NCBI GenBank assembly: GCA_964251965.1
Contig: CAXULQ010000001.1
Location: 558,001 to 622,000 of the forward strand
Length of the DNA stretch: 64,000 nucleotides
Reading direction: 5' to 3'
DNA from: Mucilaginibacter_A sp964251965
GTDB lineage: Bacteria > Bacteroidota > Bacteroidia > Sphingobacteriales > Sphingobacteriaceae
The translations under genes and the position numbers were made by a program. This document shows, piece after piece, positions 16,956 through 25,203 of this stretch. Each line of letters begins with the position of its first letter. The first letter of the stretch is position 1. Below the pieces are notes generated by a model. The model saw nothing but the letters and a program-made list of their open reading frames with translations. It did not search any database and had not been told where the DNA came from.

Positions 16956-18657
16956 AAGTTATTCCAAGTTCTCCATGAAAATTGTACACATCGTTGTGCG
17001 GGATGTAATATTGGCTTGGATTGTAATCTTTTAAAACCCACTCGTAGTTCAAAGACTTGATTTCCTGCAACTTTGCATTGAATATTAGGTTTTTGTAGTT
17101 CCACTCACCGTTTAGAGCGAAGGCAAAATCAACCCAATTACGGCTGTTGCTGTTAATATCAGGCAAATAAGTTTCAGAAAAATCAATATCATGTTCATAC
17201 CGGGAAAATTCAAATCCCAACTTTCTTAAGCCCGATACCCAGCTAACATTAAACAGTTGTATATTTCCGCCTGGTCCGGTACCAGCTCCTAAAATCTGCC
17301 CTTGGTAGGTGTGTCCCGAAAGAAGTTGATAATTTGTGTACCATAAACCTATTTCCCTTATGGACCGTTCAGCATGCTGCGAAGTTTGGGTAATTTCTGT
17401 ACTGATTACAATATGCCGATCATTTTTACCTGATAAAGGAAGCATTTTTCTAAACCCAAATATGTAAGCCCTTGAATGCTCAGGCGATTGTATCAAATCA
17501 GTTATGTTGTATAAATTATCCTCGAATCCATATTCAAGATAAATTTCAGCTTGTGCTTTGGTAAATAACCATCTGGCATACAATGACGTTATCTGATCTC
17601 TGGGAAAAAGATCACCTATACCATTATTGGTATCTTTTTTTTGATAAGGTATAAAGAATGGAACATAAGCATTAAATCCGCCAGTTTTAACATCGTTGTA
17701 GTAAGCATCAAATGTTCTGATCAAACCAAGTGTTAATCCAAAAATCCATTTTGGATGATAATTTAGATTAAACCCGGTAAAATAACGCCAGTCATCTCTT
17801 TCAGGAGTATATAAGTTTGTGCCATCCGGTAAAGTTGTTGTTGACAAAGGAGGATATCCTGATTTAATTAAACGGCCCGCTATTACTTGACCTTCGATAT
17901 AACCAATAGGTGTTTTTATTGGGCGAATAGTATTTATTGTGATATGTTTAAATCCTGGGGCATTATTGGTTAGTACTAAAGCATTTTGAATACCTGGCCC
18001 CCACCATAGGTTTTCGTTTGATACACCGAACGACATAGGGCCAAATGTTAACCTAATACTACTTTGACCGAGAAAAGCTTTATGGTAAGCAGTATTACCA
18101 AATCGTTCAGGCCAGTCTATTGTATTATGGAACGTATAGTAATTTATCAAATCCTGTCCGGTATGACCACTATCATATTCGTTAAAAGATGGATTTGTTG
18201 CATAAACGTATTCAGGCCGTAATTGTACACTTAAAGGACCATACTTAACAAAGAACCCGCCGCTAACCATCGTTTGATATCCCTTTGCAGGTATCATCGC
18301 TCCATCATTCCAGCCATAAGGATGGTCAGAATTATATTGTTGTTGCCAGGTTAATGGTAAGATTTGAAAAATGCCCTTTCCTTTACCAAAAGAAACAGCA
18401 CCAAAACCTATCCAATGATCTTGCTTTAAAGTACTATCCGGATCAAATAAATTTTGGGTATTTAATCCCGTTTTTGAAAGAAGCGGGCGGACAGTAAATG
18501 ATACATTTGAATCAACTTTGCCGAGCAACTGCATCCTTCGGTAATAATCATTTAAAACAGGTGTACCTACCGGAAGTGATTGTGCAGATACGCTCCTACT
18601 TGTTATTAAGCAAGCAAAGGCTATCATATTAATAGCTATAAAAAATATCTTTCTCAT
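16945..18657 (-). CDS. Wzi-like capsule assembly outer-membrane protein (copy 1)
   Basis: A 570-residue secreted protein of the Wzi capsule-assembly family. The ATG at 18657 gives a signal peptide MRKIFFIAINMIAFACLITSRSVSAQ; an in-frame ATG four codons upstream (18669) is possible. The mature protein is rich in aromatic, alternating beta strands and has family segments such as HPYGWNDGAMIPAKGYQTMVSGG, WGQSSIRL-like FLGQSSIRLTFGPMSFGVSNENLWWGPG (spread over 40 residues), TPIGYIEGQVIAGRL and RAYIFGFRKMLP, and it ends in an aromatic residue (GITFRF) as outer-membrane barrels do. Known Wzi is an 18-strand barrel that binds surface polysaccharide. A close paralogue is the next gene upstream. Confidence 0.85.
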   Translation of the reverse strand: MRKIFFIAINMIAFACLITSRSVSAQSLPVGTPVLNDYYRRMQLLGKVDSNVSFTVRPLLSKTGLNTQNLFDPDSTLKQDHWIGFGAVSFGKGKGIFQILPLTWQQQYNSDHPYGWNDGAMIPAKGYQTMVSGGFFVKYGPLSVQLRPEYVYATNPSFNEYDSGHTGQDLINYYTFHNTIDWPERFGNTAYHKAFLGQSSIRLTFGPMSFGVSNENLWWGPGIQNALVLTNNAPGFKHITINTIRPIKTPIGYIEGQVIAGRLIKSGYPPLSTTTLPDGTNLYTPERDDWRYFTGFNLNYHPKWIFGLTLGLIRTFDAYYNDVKTGGFNAYVPFFIPYQKKDTNNGIGDLFPRDQITSLYARWLFTKAQAEIYLEYGFEDNLYNITDLIQSPEHSRAYIFGFRKMLPLSGKNDRHIVISTEITQTSQHAERSIREIGLWYTNYQLLSGHTYQGQILGAGTGPGGNIQLFNVSWVSGLRKLGFEFSRYEHDIDFSETYLPDINSNSRNWVDFAFALNGEWNYKNLIFNAKLQEIKSLNYEWVLKDYNPSQYYIPHNDVYNFHGELGITFRF

Positions 18658-18773
18658 TTTTAAAAGCATGTTTGCTTCCTTTGCCTAACGTTATACTTTT
18701 TTCATACATTGAAAATTAACAACAAAGAAGCCTATAACCATCTTATGTAGAAATACAATCTCAATTTTTGTGG

Positions 18774-18787
18774 TATAAAAGAAGCAT
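18774..18787 (+). repeat. Dispersed repeat core
   Basis: TATAAAAGAAGCAT, 13 of 14 identical to the core, in the 141-bp spacer between the two wzi-like genes, antisense to both. Confidence 0.75.
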
Positions 18788-18798
18788 AACCTTCAACC

Positions 18799-20493
18799 TT
18801 AAAACCTGTATGTAGCACCAGCCTGGATTTGTAAATTGAACTGATGAATCTGGTTTTCAAAAGTAATATCATTGCCGTTTTTCTTTAAGGCCCATTGATA
18901 ATCTAAAGAGTTGATTCCTAAAATTTTAGCGTTAAAAATCAAGTTCTTATAATTGTATTCTCCGATGGCAGATACACTTAAATCCACCCAGTGTTGTGAA
19001 TAGTTTTTGCTGTCGGAAAATGTATAATAGTAAAAATCGTTGTCGTGTACATACCGCTCAAATTGTATCCCTAATCTTTTCAGCCCGCGTACCCAACTAA
19101 CATCTAAAGATTGCAAGTTTCCTCCTGGCCCTATCCCTGCACCTAATTCCTGACCCTGGTTTGTATAACCTTGCCTTATACTTTTGCTTACATACCATTC
19201 CTTACCTTTCAAATCATTTGTGAAAGAAGTTCCTTGGAGTTGCGTTACTTCAACACTAACCAAAATATTTTCATTACTGGATTTTTTGAAAGGAAGTAAT
19301 TTTCTGAGTCCAAAGATATAGGCACGGGAGTTTTCCGGTTGTAACAATGTTTGCAGTAAATCACTTGTTGAATTATCATGCCCAAATTCAAAGTAGAACT
19401 CGGCATGTTCCTGTGCCCAAAGCCAACGCATAAATACAGAACTTCGCTGGTCTTGTTTATTGATTGCAGCATCTGGGGCAGATGCTGTTTTTATCGATGA
19501 AAAAAGAGGCAGATAGTCTTTGATCCCACTCAAATCCTTCCCATAGGTTTGCGAACTTTGAGCAAATCCTAAAAATAATCCAGGGACCCACTTAGGCTGC
19601 CAGGTAATAATAATTCCGGCCAGATATCGCCAGTCGTTTGGTTTAGGAACGTACAGGTTGGTTCCAAAATAGGTGTGGTCGGGTTCCAATGGCGGAAACC
19701 CGGAATTCTCTAATCTTCCGGCAATCATTTGTCCTTCAAAAGAACCGATTGGCGTTTTTATAGGCCGTAAAGTATTTAAAGTTAAATGCTTAAATCCAGG
19801 CGCAGTATTACTCATCAATAAAGAATTTCTGATACCCGGCCCCCACCATAAATTTTCGGTAGATAAACCAAACGATAAATATTTGTAGTTTAACCTGATG
19901 CTGCTTTGGCCCCAGTAAGCCATAGCATAGCCGCTTGTCCCAAACCTTACAGGCAGGTCGATGTTATTATAAATGTCGTAATATCTGGAGAAAATTACAT
20001 CGTACTGGTTTTTGTTAAAGGTTTCAAATTCCGAATTTTCTGCAAAAACCAGTTCCGGTTTAAACTGAATAGTTAATGGCCCATACTCGGCAAAAATCCC
20101 TGCGCTTATAAGTGTTTGAAAACCTTTGGCAGGTATCATTGCACCATCATTCCAGCCATAAGGATGGTCAGAATTAAATTGTGTTTGAAAAGTTAGCGGT
20201 AAAAGAAGTGTTTTTAATTTCTTATTGTCACTTTGCCAGGAACTATTTGCTTTAAGCAGATTATAACGACGCTCTGTACTATCCGGATAAAATACTTCAG
20301 CCTGCTTCTTAATCTGATTTGGAAACAGCGGACGGACCGTAAAAGAAACACTTGAATCTGCCTTGCCTTGCAACTGTGCCCTTCTAAAATAATCTTCAAC
20401 AGCTACAGTACCAACCGGAAGGGATTGCGCATGAAGGTTTAATCCTACAAAAACCATTAAAGTACAAATAACAGCGAATTTGATAATCCTCAC
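18799..20493 (-). CDS. Wzi-like capsule assembly outer-membrane protein (copy 2)
   Basis: A 564-residue paralogue of the preceding protein. Signal peptide MRIIKFAVICTLMVFVGLNLHAQ, then SLPVGTVAVEDYFRRAQLQGKADSSVSFTVRPL, almost the same opening as copy 1 (SLPVGTPVLNDYYRRMQLLGK). HPYGWNDGAMIPAKGF, SFGLSTENLWWGPG, KTPIGSFEGQMIAGRL and a C-terminal GATYRF are shared, so the pair arose by duplication. The middle parts differ more, which suggests they bind different polymers or form different complexes. It overlaps the upstream lipoprotein gene by 4 bases and so is probably translationally coupled to it. Confidence 0.85.
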   Translation of the reverse strand: MRIIKFAVICTLMVFVGLNLHAQSLPVGTVAVEDYFRRAQLQGKADSSVSFTVRPLFPNQIKKQAEVFYPDSTERRYNLLKANSSWQSDNKKLKTLLLPLTFQTQFNSDHPYGWNDGAMIPAKGFQTLISAGIFAEYGPLTIQFKPELVFAENSEFETFNKNQYDVIFSRYYDIYNNIDLPVRFGTSGYAMAYWGQSSIRLNYKYLSFGLSTENLWWGPGIRNSLLMSNTAPGFKHLTLNTLRPIKTPIGSFEGQMIAGRLENSGFPPLEPDHTYFGTNLYVPKPNDWRYLAGIIITWQPKWVPGLFLGFAQSSQTYGKDLSGIKDYLPLFSSIKTASAPDAAINKQDQRSSVFMRWLWAQEHAEFYFEFGHDNSTSDLLQTLLQPENSRAYIFGLRKLLPFKKSSNENILVSVEVTQLQGTSFTNDLKGKEWYVSKSIRQGYTNQGQELGAGIGPGGNLQSLDVSWVRGLKRLGIQFERYVHDNDFYYYTFSDSKNYSQHWVDLSVSAIGEYNYKNLIFNAKILGINSLDYQWALKKNGNDITFENQIHQFNLQIQAGATYRF

Positions 20494-21137
20494 AACGTAA
20501 TTGCTTTTATAACAATATTATCGACAGACCAACTTTCATCACATTTTGGGTTGGCCGTGTTTGTTTGAACCAATTTATCTAAGCACTGCAATAGCAAAGT
20601 ACTATTTGAATGCTTAAAAGTTTTCTCAATTTTGTACATTGTTGTTCCGTTTGGATTATTTTTTAAGCTGCATGCCCCCGGCAAATCAGTTCTGTAAGCA
20701 CCACTTTTAGGATCATGGTTACTGTTAGGGTAATCGGAAGGATAAGCTTGGGGAGGGCAAAAAATACCAGGGCCAACTGTGCAAAAATCATTAGAAAATG
20801 TTGTGTTGATGTAAGTATTTCCATCCACCAGCATTTCCCAAATATCTGGGCCATCTGGTGATAATTTATTGCCATCCCAGCTATCATGGATGTATAAATC
20901 GAAAGTGATGGTAACCAGATCGTGAGCAGGCAGATTGTTAAGAGCCAAATTAAAATACCCGTTGTTGTACTGCCCTAATACTGCCGATCCGTTAAATTGG
21001 CTGATTGCGCCATTTTGAATGGACGACAAATCCCTGCTTTCAAAGTTATTGCTGTAAACTTCTACTTCACTCCGGACATGCTCTTTGCAGGAGAACATTA
21101 AGACAAATGAAATGATTAAAAGTAATTTTTTATTCAT
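20490..21137 (-). CDS. Predicted lipoprotein of unknown function, coupled to the wzi-like genes
   Basis: I do not recognise a named family. The 215-residue product begins MNKKLLLIISFVLMFSC, a signal peptide with lipobox-like MFSC, so Cys17 would be lipidated. The mature part is predicted mostly beta (VTITFDLYIHDSWDGN, WSVDNIVIKAI near the end) and resembles a jelly-roll or concanavalin-like carbohydrate-binding fold. It has several further cysteines (in DFCTV, IFCPP, GACSL, LLQCL, PKCDE), which could form disulfides after export. Its stop overlaps the start of the Wzi-like gene by 4 bases, implying a joint role at the cell surface, perhaps sugar binding; this is inference from context. Confidence 0.7.
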   Translation of the reverse strand: MNKKLLLIISFVLMFSCKEHVRSEVEVYSNNFESRDLSSIQNGAISQFNGSAVLGQYNNGYFNLALNNLPAHDLVTITFDLYIHDSWDGNKLSPDGPDIWEMLVDGNTYINTTFSNDFCTVGPGIFCPPQAYPSDYPNSNHDPKSGAYRTDLPGACSLKNNPNGTTMYKIEKTFKHSNSTLLLQCLDKLVQTNTANPKCDESWSVDNIVIKAITL

Positions 21138-21308
21138 TGATTAAGGACTTATCCTTTTAATTCTAAACAGTATCACTAACTCTTAAATTCTTCTATATAA
21201 AAGAAACTGATTAAATACAATGGTTCAAAAACAATTTTCCTGTTAGCAAAAAATTAGATTAAAGATATCTAAATCACATTTATTATTGATGCCTAATTAC
21301 AAAATTGC

Positions 21309-22706
21309 TTACATCGCATTCTCCTGACCTTTAATAAGGTTCCAAACCGTAAGAAATATAATCTTAATATCCAATTGTAAACTCCAGTTTTCGATATACC
21401 AAATATCATGGTTAATACGATTTATTGTTCTGATATTGTTTTTTTCAACATCTTCTACATCGCCTCTTAGCCCATGAGCTTGTGCCCAACCAGTGATGCC
21501 TGGTTTTACAAAATGCCTAATCTTTATTTCCTCCACAATACTACTGTAAGCATCATTAAAAGCAATCGCATGTGGACGTGGGCCGACTATGGACATCTCC
21601 CCTCTTAGAACATTGATAAATTGAGGTAATTCATCCATACTTGTTTTACGCAGAAAAGCGCCAAATTTTGTAATGCGCTTATCACCTTTGCCTATCGGCT
21701 GATAACAATCACTTACTTCCTTGTCAACCATCCTCATAGTACGAAACTTCAAACATTTAAAAGTTTTATTTTTACGGCCAACGCGGTCTTGTACAAAAAA
21801 TATAGGTCCACTAGAAGTAAATTTTTGGATAAGAATTATAATTGGAAAAAGCCAGGAAAATATAAAAACAAGAACAAGAATAGAAAAAATTATGTCGAAA
21901 AGCCGTTTTTTAAACATGTGTCTCACTTCGTCCAAAGGTAATTGCCTGGGTACAAGTATTTGGAAATTATTTAAGTAGTGGACTGTATAATCATAAGGAA
22001 ATGAATTAATAATATCAGGAACTAATTTAATTCTTATATGCTGGTTTTCAGCTTCCTTTATCAATCTCCCCATACGCAAAACATCCGAAGGTGCAACACA
22101 AACATAAATTTCTTCAATTCCTTGTTCCGAAGCTGAAGATAGACTTTTTACCATGACAGGTGATACTGTTCCGTCCTTATCAACGTAATCTAATCCAGAC
22201 TTACCGATAAATCCTGTGAAATCAAAAGTTCGGTGTGTCTGTAAATATTGTGCCAAACGGTTGCCTGTTTCATTATCTCCAATCACCGCTACTGATTTTC
22301 TAATCCTAAAATTACGCTTTAAAACAATTTCAGCTCCAGTTCCCAAAAAACGACTGATTACTAACAATAAAGCAAATAAGCCAAAATAGATCAGAAGAAA
22401 TTTTTTTGAATAGCCAATATCAGTAGAAAAACTAATATAAAAAACCAGAAGAAGGTCATACAATATTACACTTTTCCATGTAGACCGGTAAATAAAATCT
22501 GACCTAAGTATTGTGTCTTGTGCATATAATCTATAAATAGTTGCACTTAGAAGCCAAATTATATTTATTATAAAGATGTTGCGTTGAAAATTACTTCCGT
22601 ATTTCTCGTTAGCTATATAGAAAGTAATCCAAAAAGCGGCATTTGTTAATATAATATCGGTTATAGCGAGGAAAAAACGAAGTAGATACAAGTAACGGGT
22701 TTGCAT
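21309..22706 (-). CDS. WcaJ-type undecaprenyl-phosphate sugar phosphotransferase (initiating enzyme)
   Basis: Polyisoprenyl-phosphate hexose-1-phosphate transferase of 465 residues that starts repeat-unit synthesis on undecaprenyl phosphate. Four to five N-terminal membrane segments (residues 1-130), a central Rossmann-like CoA-binding region (VAVIGDNETGNRLAQYL), then a fifth hydrophobic segment and the catalytic bacterial sugar transferase domain from about residue 270: RLFDIIFS, GPIFFVQDRVGRKNKTFKCLKFRTM, TSMDELPQFINVLRGEMSIVGPRPHA and KPGITGWAQ. WcaJ itself uses UDP-glucose; other homologues use galactose, so the donor is not certain. The gene sits alone at the end of the first locus, next to the insertion sequence. 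Confidence 0.9.
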   Translation of the reverse strand: MQTRYLYLLRFFLAITDIILTNAAFWITFYIANEKYGSNFQRNIFIINIIWLLSATIYRLYAQDTILRSDFIYRSTWKSVILYDLLLVFYISFSTDIGYSKKFLLIYFGLFALLLVISRFLGTGAEIVLKRNFRIRKSVAVIGDNETGNRLAQYLQTHRTFDFTGFIGKSGLDYVDKDGTVSPVMVKSLSSASEQGIEEIYVCVAPSDVLRMGRLIKEAENQHIRIKLVPDIINSFPYDYTVHYLNNFQILVPRQLPLDEVRHMFKKRLFDIIFSILVLVFIFSWLFPIIILIQKFTSSGPIFFVQDRVGRKNKTFKCLKFRTMRMVDKEVSDCYQPIGKGDKRITKFGAFLRKTSMDELPQFINVLRGEMSIVGPRPHAIAFNDAYSSIVEEIKIRHFVKPGITGWAQAHGLRGDVEDVEKNNIRTINRINHDIWYIENWSLQLDIKIIFLTVWNLIKGQENAM

Positions 22707-23361
22707 TAGAGCTAATTATAACAATCTATAATTAATATCCGACGAAATATTGAAAACATCAAATTGATTAATTACATCATAGAAAAAAAAATTTACATTG
22801 AATTAATTATAGAAATTCCACAAATATAAAAAATAAATAACTACACTAAACATTAAATCTATTTAGTAACAAAGCTCATCACTACTCTATGTTACTATTA
22901 CACACTCTAACAAATTGAAAATAGGTATCAGCTTTATCTAACATACAATTGTGCCTGTAAATGTGTAAGAATCTATTCTACAATAAAAACCAAAGTGTAT
23001 TAGACGTCGAACCATAATATTAGATTATTAGAAATGTTCCGATCTTACTGTGTAACAATGATCACGTTCAAATTTGGTTGTTCCAACTAAGCAAGTCAAA
23101 AGATAATAAAGTAGTCACTTTAAAATAAAAAAAATATTGCCCACCTTCCCAATATTAAATAAGTGCGATAGTAAGATATGCGCACAGACTTTTTTACCCG
23201 TTTTAAAAGATGTAAGAGGACAACTTTGTTTTTAGGTGATAAAAGAAGCAAATTTAAATAAGTTTAGTAACTTCTACCTAAAACATACATTTAATATTGA
23301 TATTGTGATTTTTAACTTTTGGTTGTGATTCAAAAAGTATGATGGGATAAAAACAGCAGTA
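22707..23361. other. Long AT-rich intergenic region before the IS element
   Basis: About 650 bases with no plausible gene. A TATATTTG (minus strand, 22821-22828) fits the TAnnTTTG box and could serve the WcaJ-type gene, but no -33 element is clear. A repeat core lies at 23238-23251. Confidence 0.6.
23238..23251 (+). repeat. Dispersed repeat core
   Basis: GATAAAAGAAGCAA, 13 of 14 identical to the core, preceded by TTTTTA. It lies about 110 bases outside the estimated left end of the IS1-family element. Confidence 0.75.
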
Positions 23362-24107
23362 GGGTTGCTAAAGTTTGTTGGTTGTGAAATCAAACAAAAC
23401 GGTTAGTTGTCCCCGCTGCTGTAGCGGCAAGGTAGTGAAAAACGGGAAGAAAAAAACGGGTTTTCAAAATTTGCTTTGCAAAGGTTGTAGGTTACAGTTT
23501 CAGGGAGAGTATTTATACTGGGGATCGGATCAAAAGAATAAGGATTTGCTAAAGCGGATGCTTTTAAGGGGCAGCGGCGTACGAGACTGTGCCGTTGTGC
23601 CGGGCATTAGTATAGGCTGCGTTTTAAGGTGTATTTTGAGGATGGGCAAAACCTCCCACATCAAACCAAAGCAGGATGCTTACCATCTGGTCCAGATCGA
23701 TGAACAATGGTCCTATGTAGGGAACAAACAAAAGAAAGTCTGGCTGCTGTATGCTATTTGCAGGGAAAGCGGAGAAATACTGGCTGCAAACTGGGGCAAG
23801 AGGAACAAAAAGAGCATCAGGGCATTGTTGCAAAAGCTTCAAAACATAAAAATCAACTTCTATTGTACCGATCAGTGGAAAGCTTTTGCCCAAATACTGC
23901 CAAACGAAAAACATATAATTGGTAAAAAATACACCAAGAAGATAGAAGGAATAAACACCTGGTTTAGAACAAGATTAAGAAGACTGGTCAGACGAACGGT
24001 CTGCTTCTCTAAAAAGCTTATCTACCATTATTCTATCATGAAAACTGCTATATGCGAACGAAATATGAAAACATCATACATTTGAAAACACAACCTAATT
24101 TGCTTAA
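23362..24107 (+). mobile_element. IS1-family insertion sequence (ends estimated)
   Basis: About 0.75 kb, the size usual for IS1, containing one transposase gene. Imperfect inverted ends can be seen: GGTTGTG at 23380-23386 matches its reverse complement at 24089-24095, with partly matching flanks outward to about 23366 and 24103. No target duplication could be identified, so the exact ends are uncertain. Confidence 0.65.
23384..24085 (+). CDS. IS1-family transposase, InsA and InsB in one frame
   Basis: DDE transposase of about 233 residues. The N-terminal CPRCCSGKVVKNGKKKTG...CKGC is the InsA-type zinc ribbon; the rest corresponds to InsB with catalytic acidic residues in VQIDEQWSYV, YCTDQWKAF and KKIEGINTWF, then RRLVRRTVCFSKK, very close to the IS1 C-terminus. 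Classical IS1 makes this protein by frameshifting between insA and insB; here both lie in one open frame. GTG at 23384 (MKSNKTVSCPRC) is preferred as start because it places the zinc ribbon as in InsA; TTG codons at 23375 and 23378 are alternatives. The frame is intact, so the element may still be active. Confidence 0.9.
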   Translation: MKSNKTVSCPRCCSGKVVKNGKKKTGFQNLLCKGCRLQFQGEYLYWGSDQKNKDLLKRMLLRGSGVRDCAVVPGISIGCVLRCILRMGKTSHIKPKQDAYHLVQIDEQWSYVGNKQKKVWLLYAICRESGEILAANWGKRNKKSIRALLQKLQNIKINFYCTDQWKAFAQILPNEKHIIGKKYTKKIEGINTWFRTRLRRLVRRTVCFSKKLIYHYSIMKTAICERNMKTSYI

Positions 24108-24171
24108 TTCTTAATTGTGTTATTGATATAATTACACAAACGGACTTAAAATAAAATAGAAAAACTTTATA

Positions 24172-25101
24172 CTATGGCTCTAAATTTATTCCGTCCCAAT
24201 AGCTTTTATGCATAGACATAGCTCTAATCGTAACCTTGTTAAACATTTTATAATTAACTCCCATTTTATATCCTACCCATTTAAATATGGTAGATAGTAC
24301 TGAATAAGGTAAAAGGATAGCTTTATTTTTTAGTACATATTTTAATTCGGATTTAAAAAATTTAAAGCCTTCTCCACTAACTGTTCCAAATTCCTCTTTC
24401 AATTTCATGTTTTTCGCATGAAAAACGCCAGTATCAAAGTATCTTTTAAATTCTTCTGCCAAAGTGTAGCTATGTGAATGATAAACGGTAGCAGTTGAAA
24501 CATAGGCTATTCTGTACCCTGCTAACAACATTTTTGATGCGACTATTGTGTCTTCTCCCATAATTGTATCTGATGGAAACCCTCCTAAATTATTTAATAC
24601 AGATTTGCGATAGGCAGCAAAAGAATCTGAACAAAATATTGTTTTAAAACCTAAGCTTTTTCTATCAACTAACGTCCTAACACTAGATGTAAATGGATAA
24701 TTAAAAAACCTAGCATGTGATTCTAATACTTTTGCACCTATGTTTGGCAATTGTCTGCCATAAGCTAAACTAACTTTAGCGTCTTCAACAAAAGACCCTA
24801 CTAAATTCTCAATACTGTTTATAGAAGCAAGGATAGCATCTTGTGTCAAAAATATGCAAATTTCACATTCTTTAGATAAATCAACCAATTGCTGCCTTGT
24901 GACACCATGCTGAAAATCTTTTTTGTTAATTTCAATAACTTCAAATCCTGATATTTTTGCTAAATTTTTAGTGTTGTCATTAGATCCAGAATCAATAATA
25001 ATTTTTTGCTTAATAGCTATACTTTGAGAATTAATGCTCTTTAACACTTGGTCAAATTTACTGCCAGCATTTAGTGTGGGAATTAAAACAGAAACATTCA
25101 T
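24172..25101 (-). CDS. GT2 family glycosyltransferase (rhamnosyltransferase-like)
   Basis: A 309-residue GT-A enzyme. MNVSVLIPTLNAG and IIIDSGSNDNTKNLA form the N-terminal nucleotide-binding unit, FLTQDAILAS supplies the metal-binding acidic site (TQDA, as in many rhamnosyltransferase-like GT2 proteins), and SFAAYRKSVLNNLGGFPSDTIMGEDTIVASKMLLAGYRIAYV is the acceptor-side region with the likely catalytic Asp in GEDT. It is the most downstream gene of the AT-rich second locus on the minus strand. Codon use is richer in A/T at third positions than in the first locus. Confidence 0.85.
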   Translation of the reverse strand: MNVSVLIPTLNAGSKFDQVLKSINSQSIAIKQKIIIDSGSNDNTKNLAKISGFEVIEINKKDFQHGVTRQQLVDLSKECEICIFLTQDAILASINSIENLVGSFVEDAKVSLAYGRQLPNIGAKVLESHARFFNYPFTSSVRTLVDRKSLGFKTIFCSDSFAAYRKSVLNNLGGFPSDTIMGEDTIVASKMLLAGYRIAYVSTATVYHSHSYTLAEEFKRYFDTGVFHAKNMKLKEEFGTVSGEGFKFFKSELKYVLKNKAILLPYSVLSTIFKWVGYKMGVNYKMFNKVTIRAMSMHKSYWDGINLEP

Positions 25102-25203
25102 GCTTAATTTCTATAATAATGTGTTTTAAATATTTTTTGTATGTAGTTGTTAGAAAAACAAAAAAATGATGATTACAATATTTTATTGATTTAAAAAATA
25201 CTA

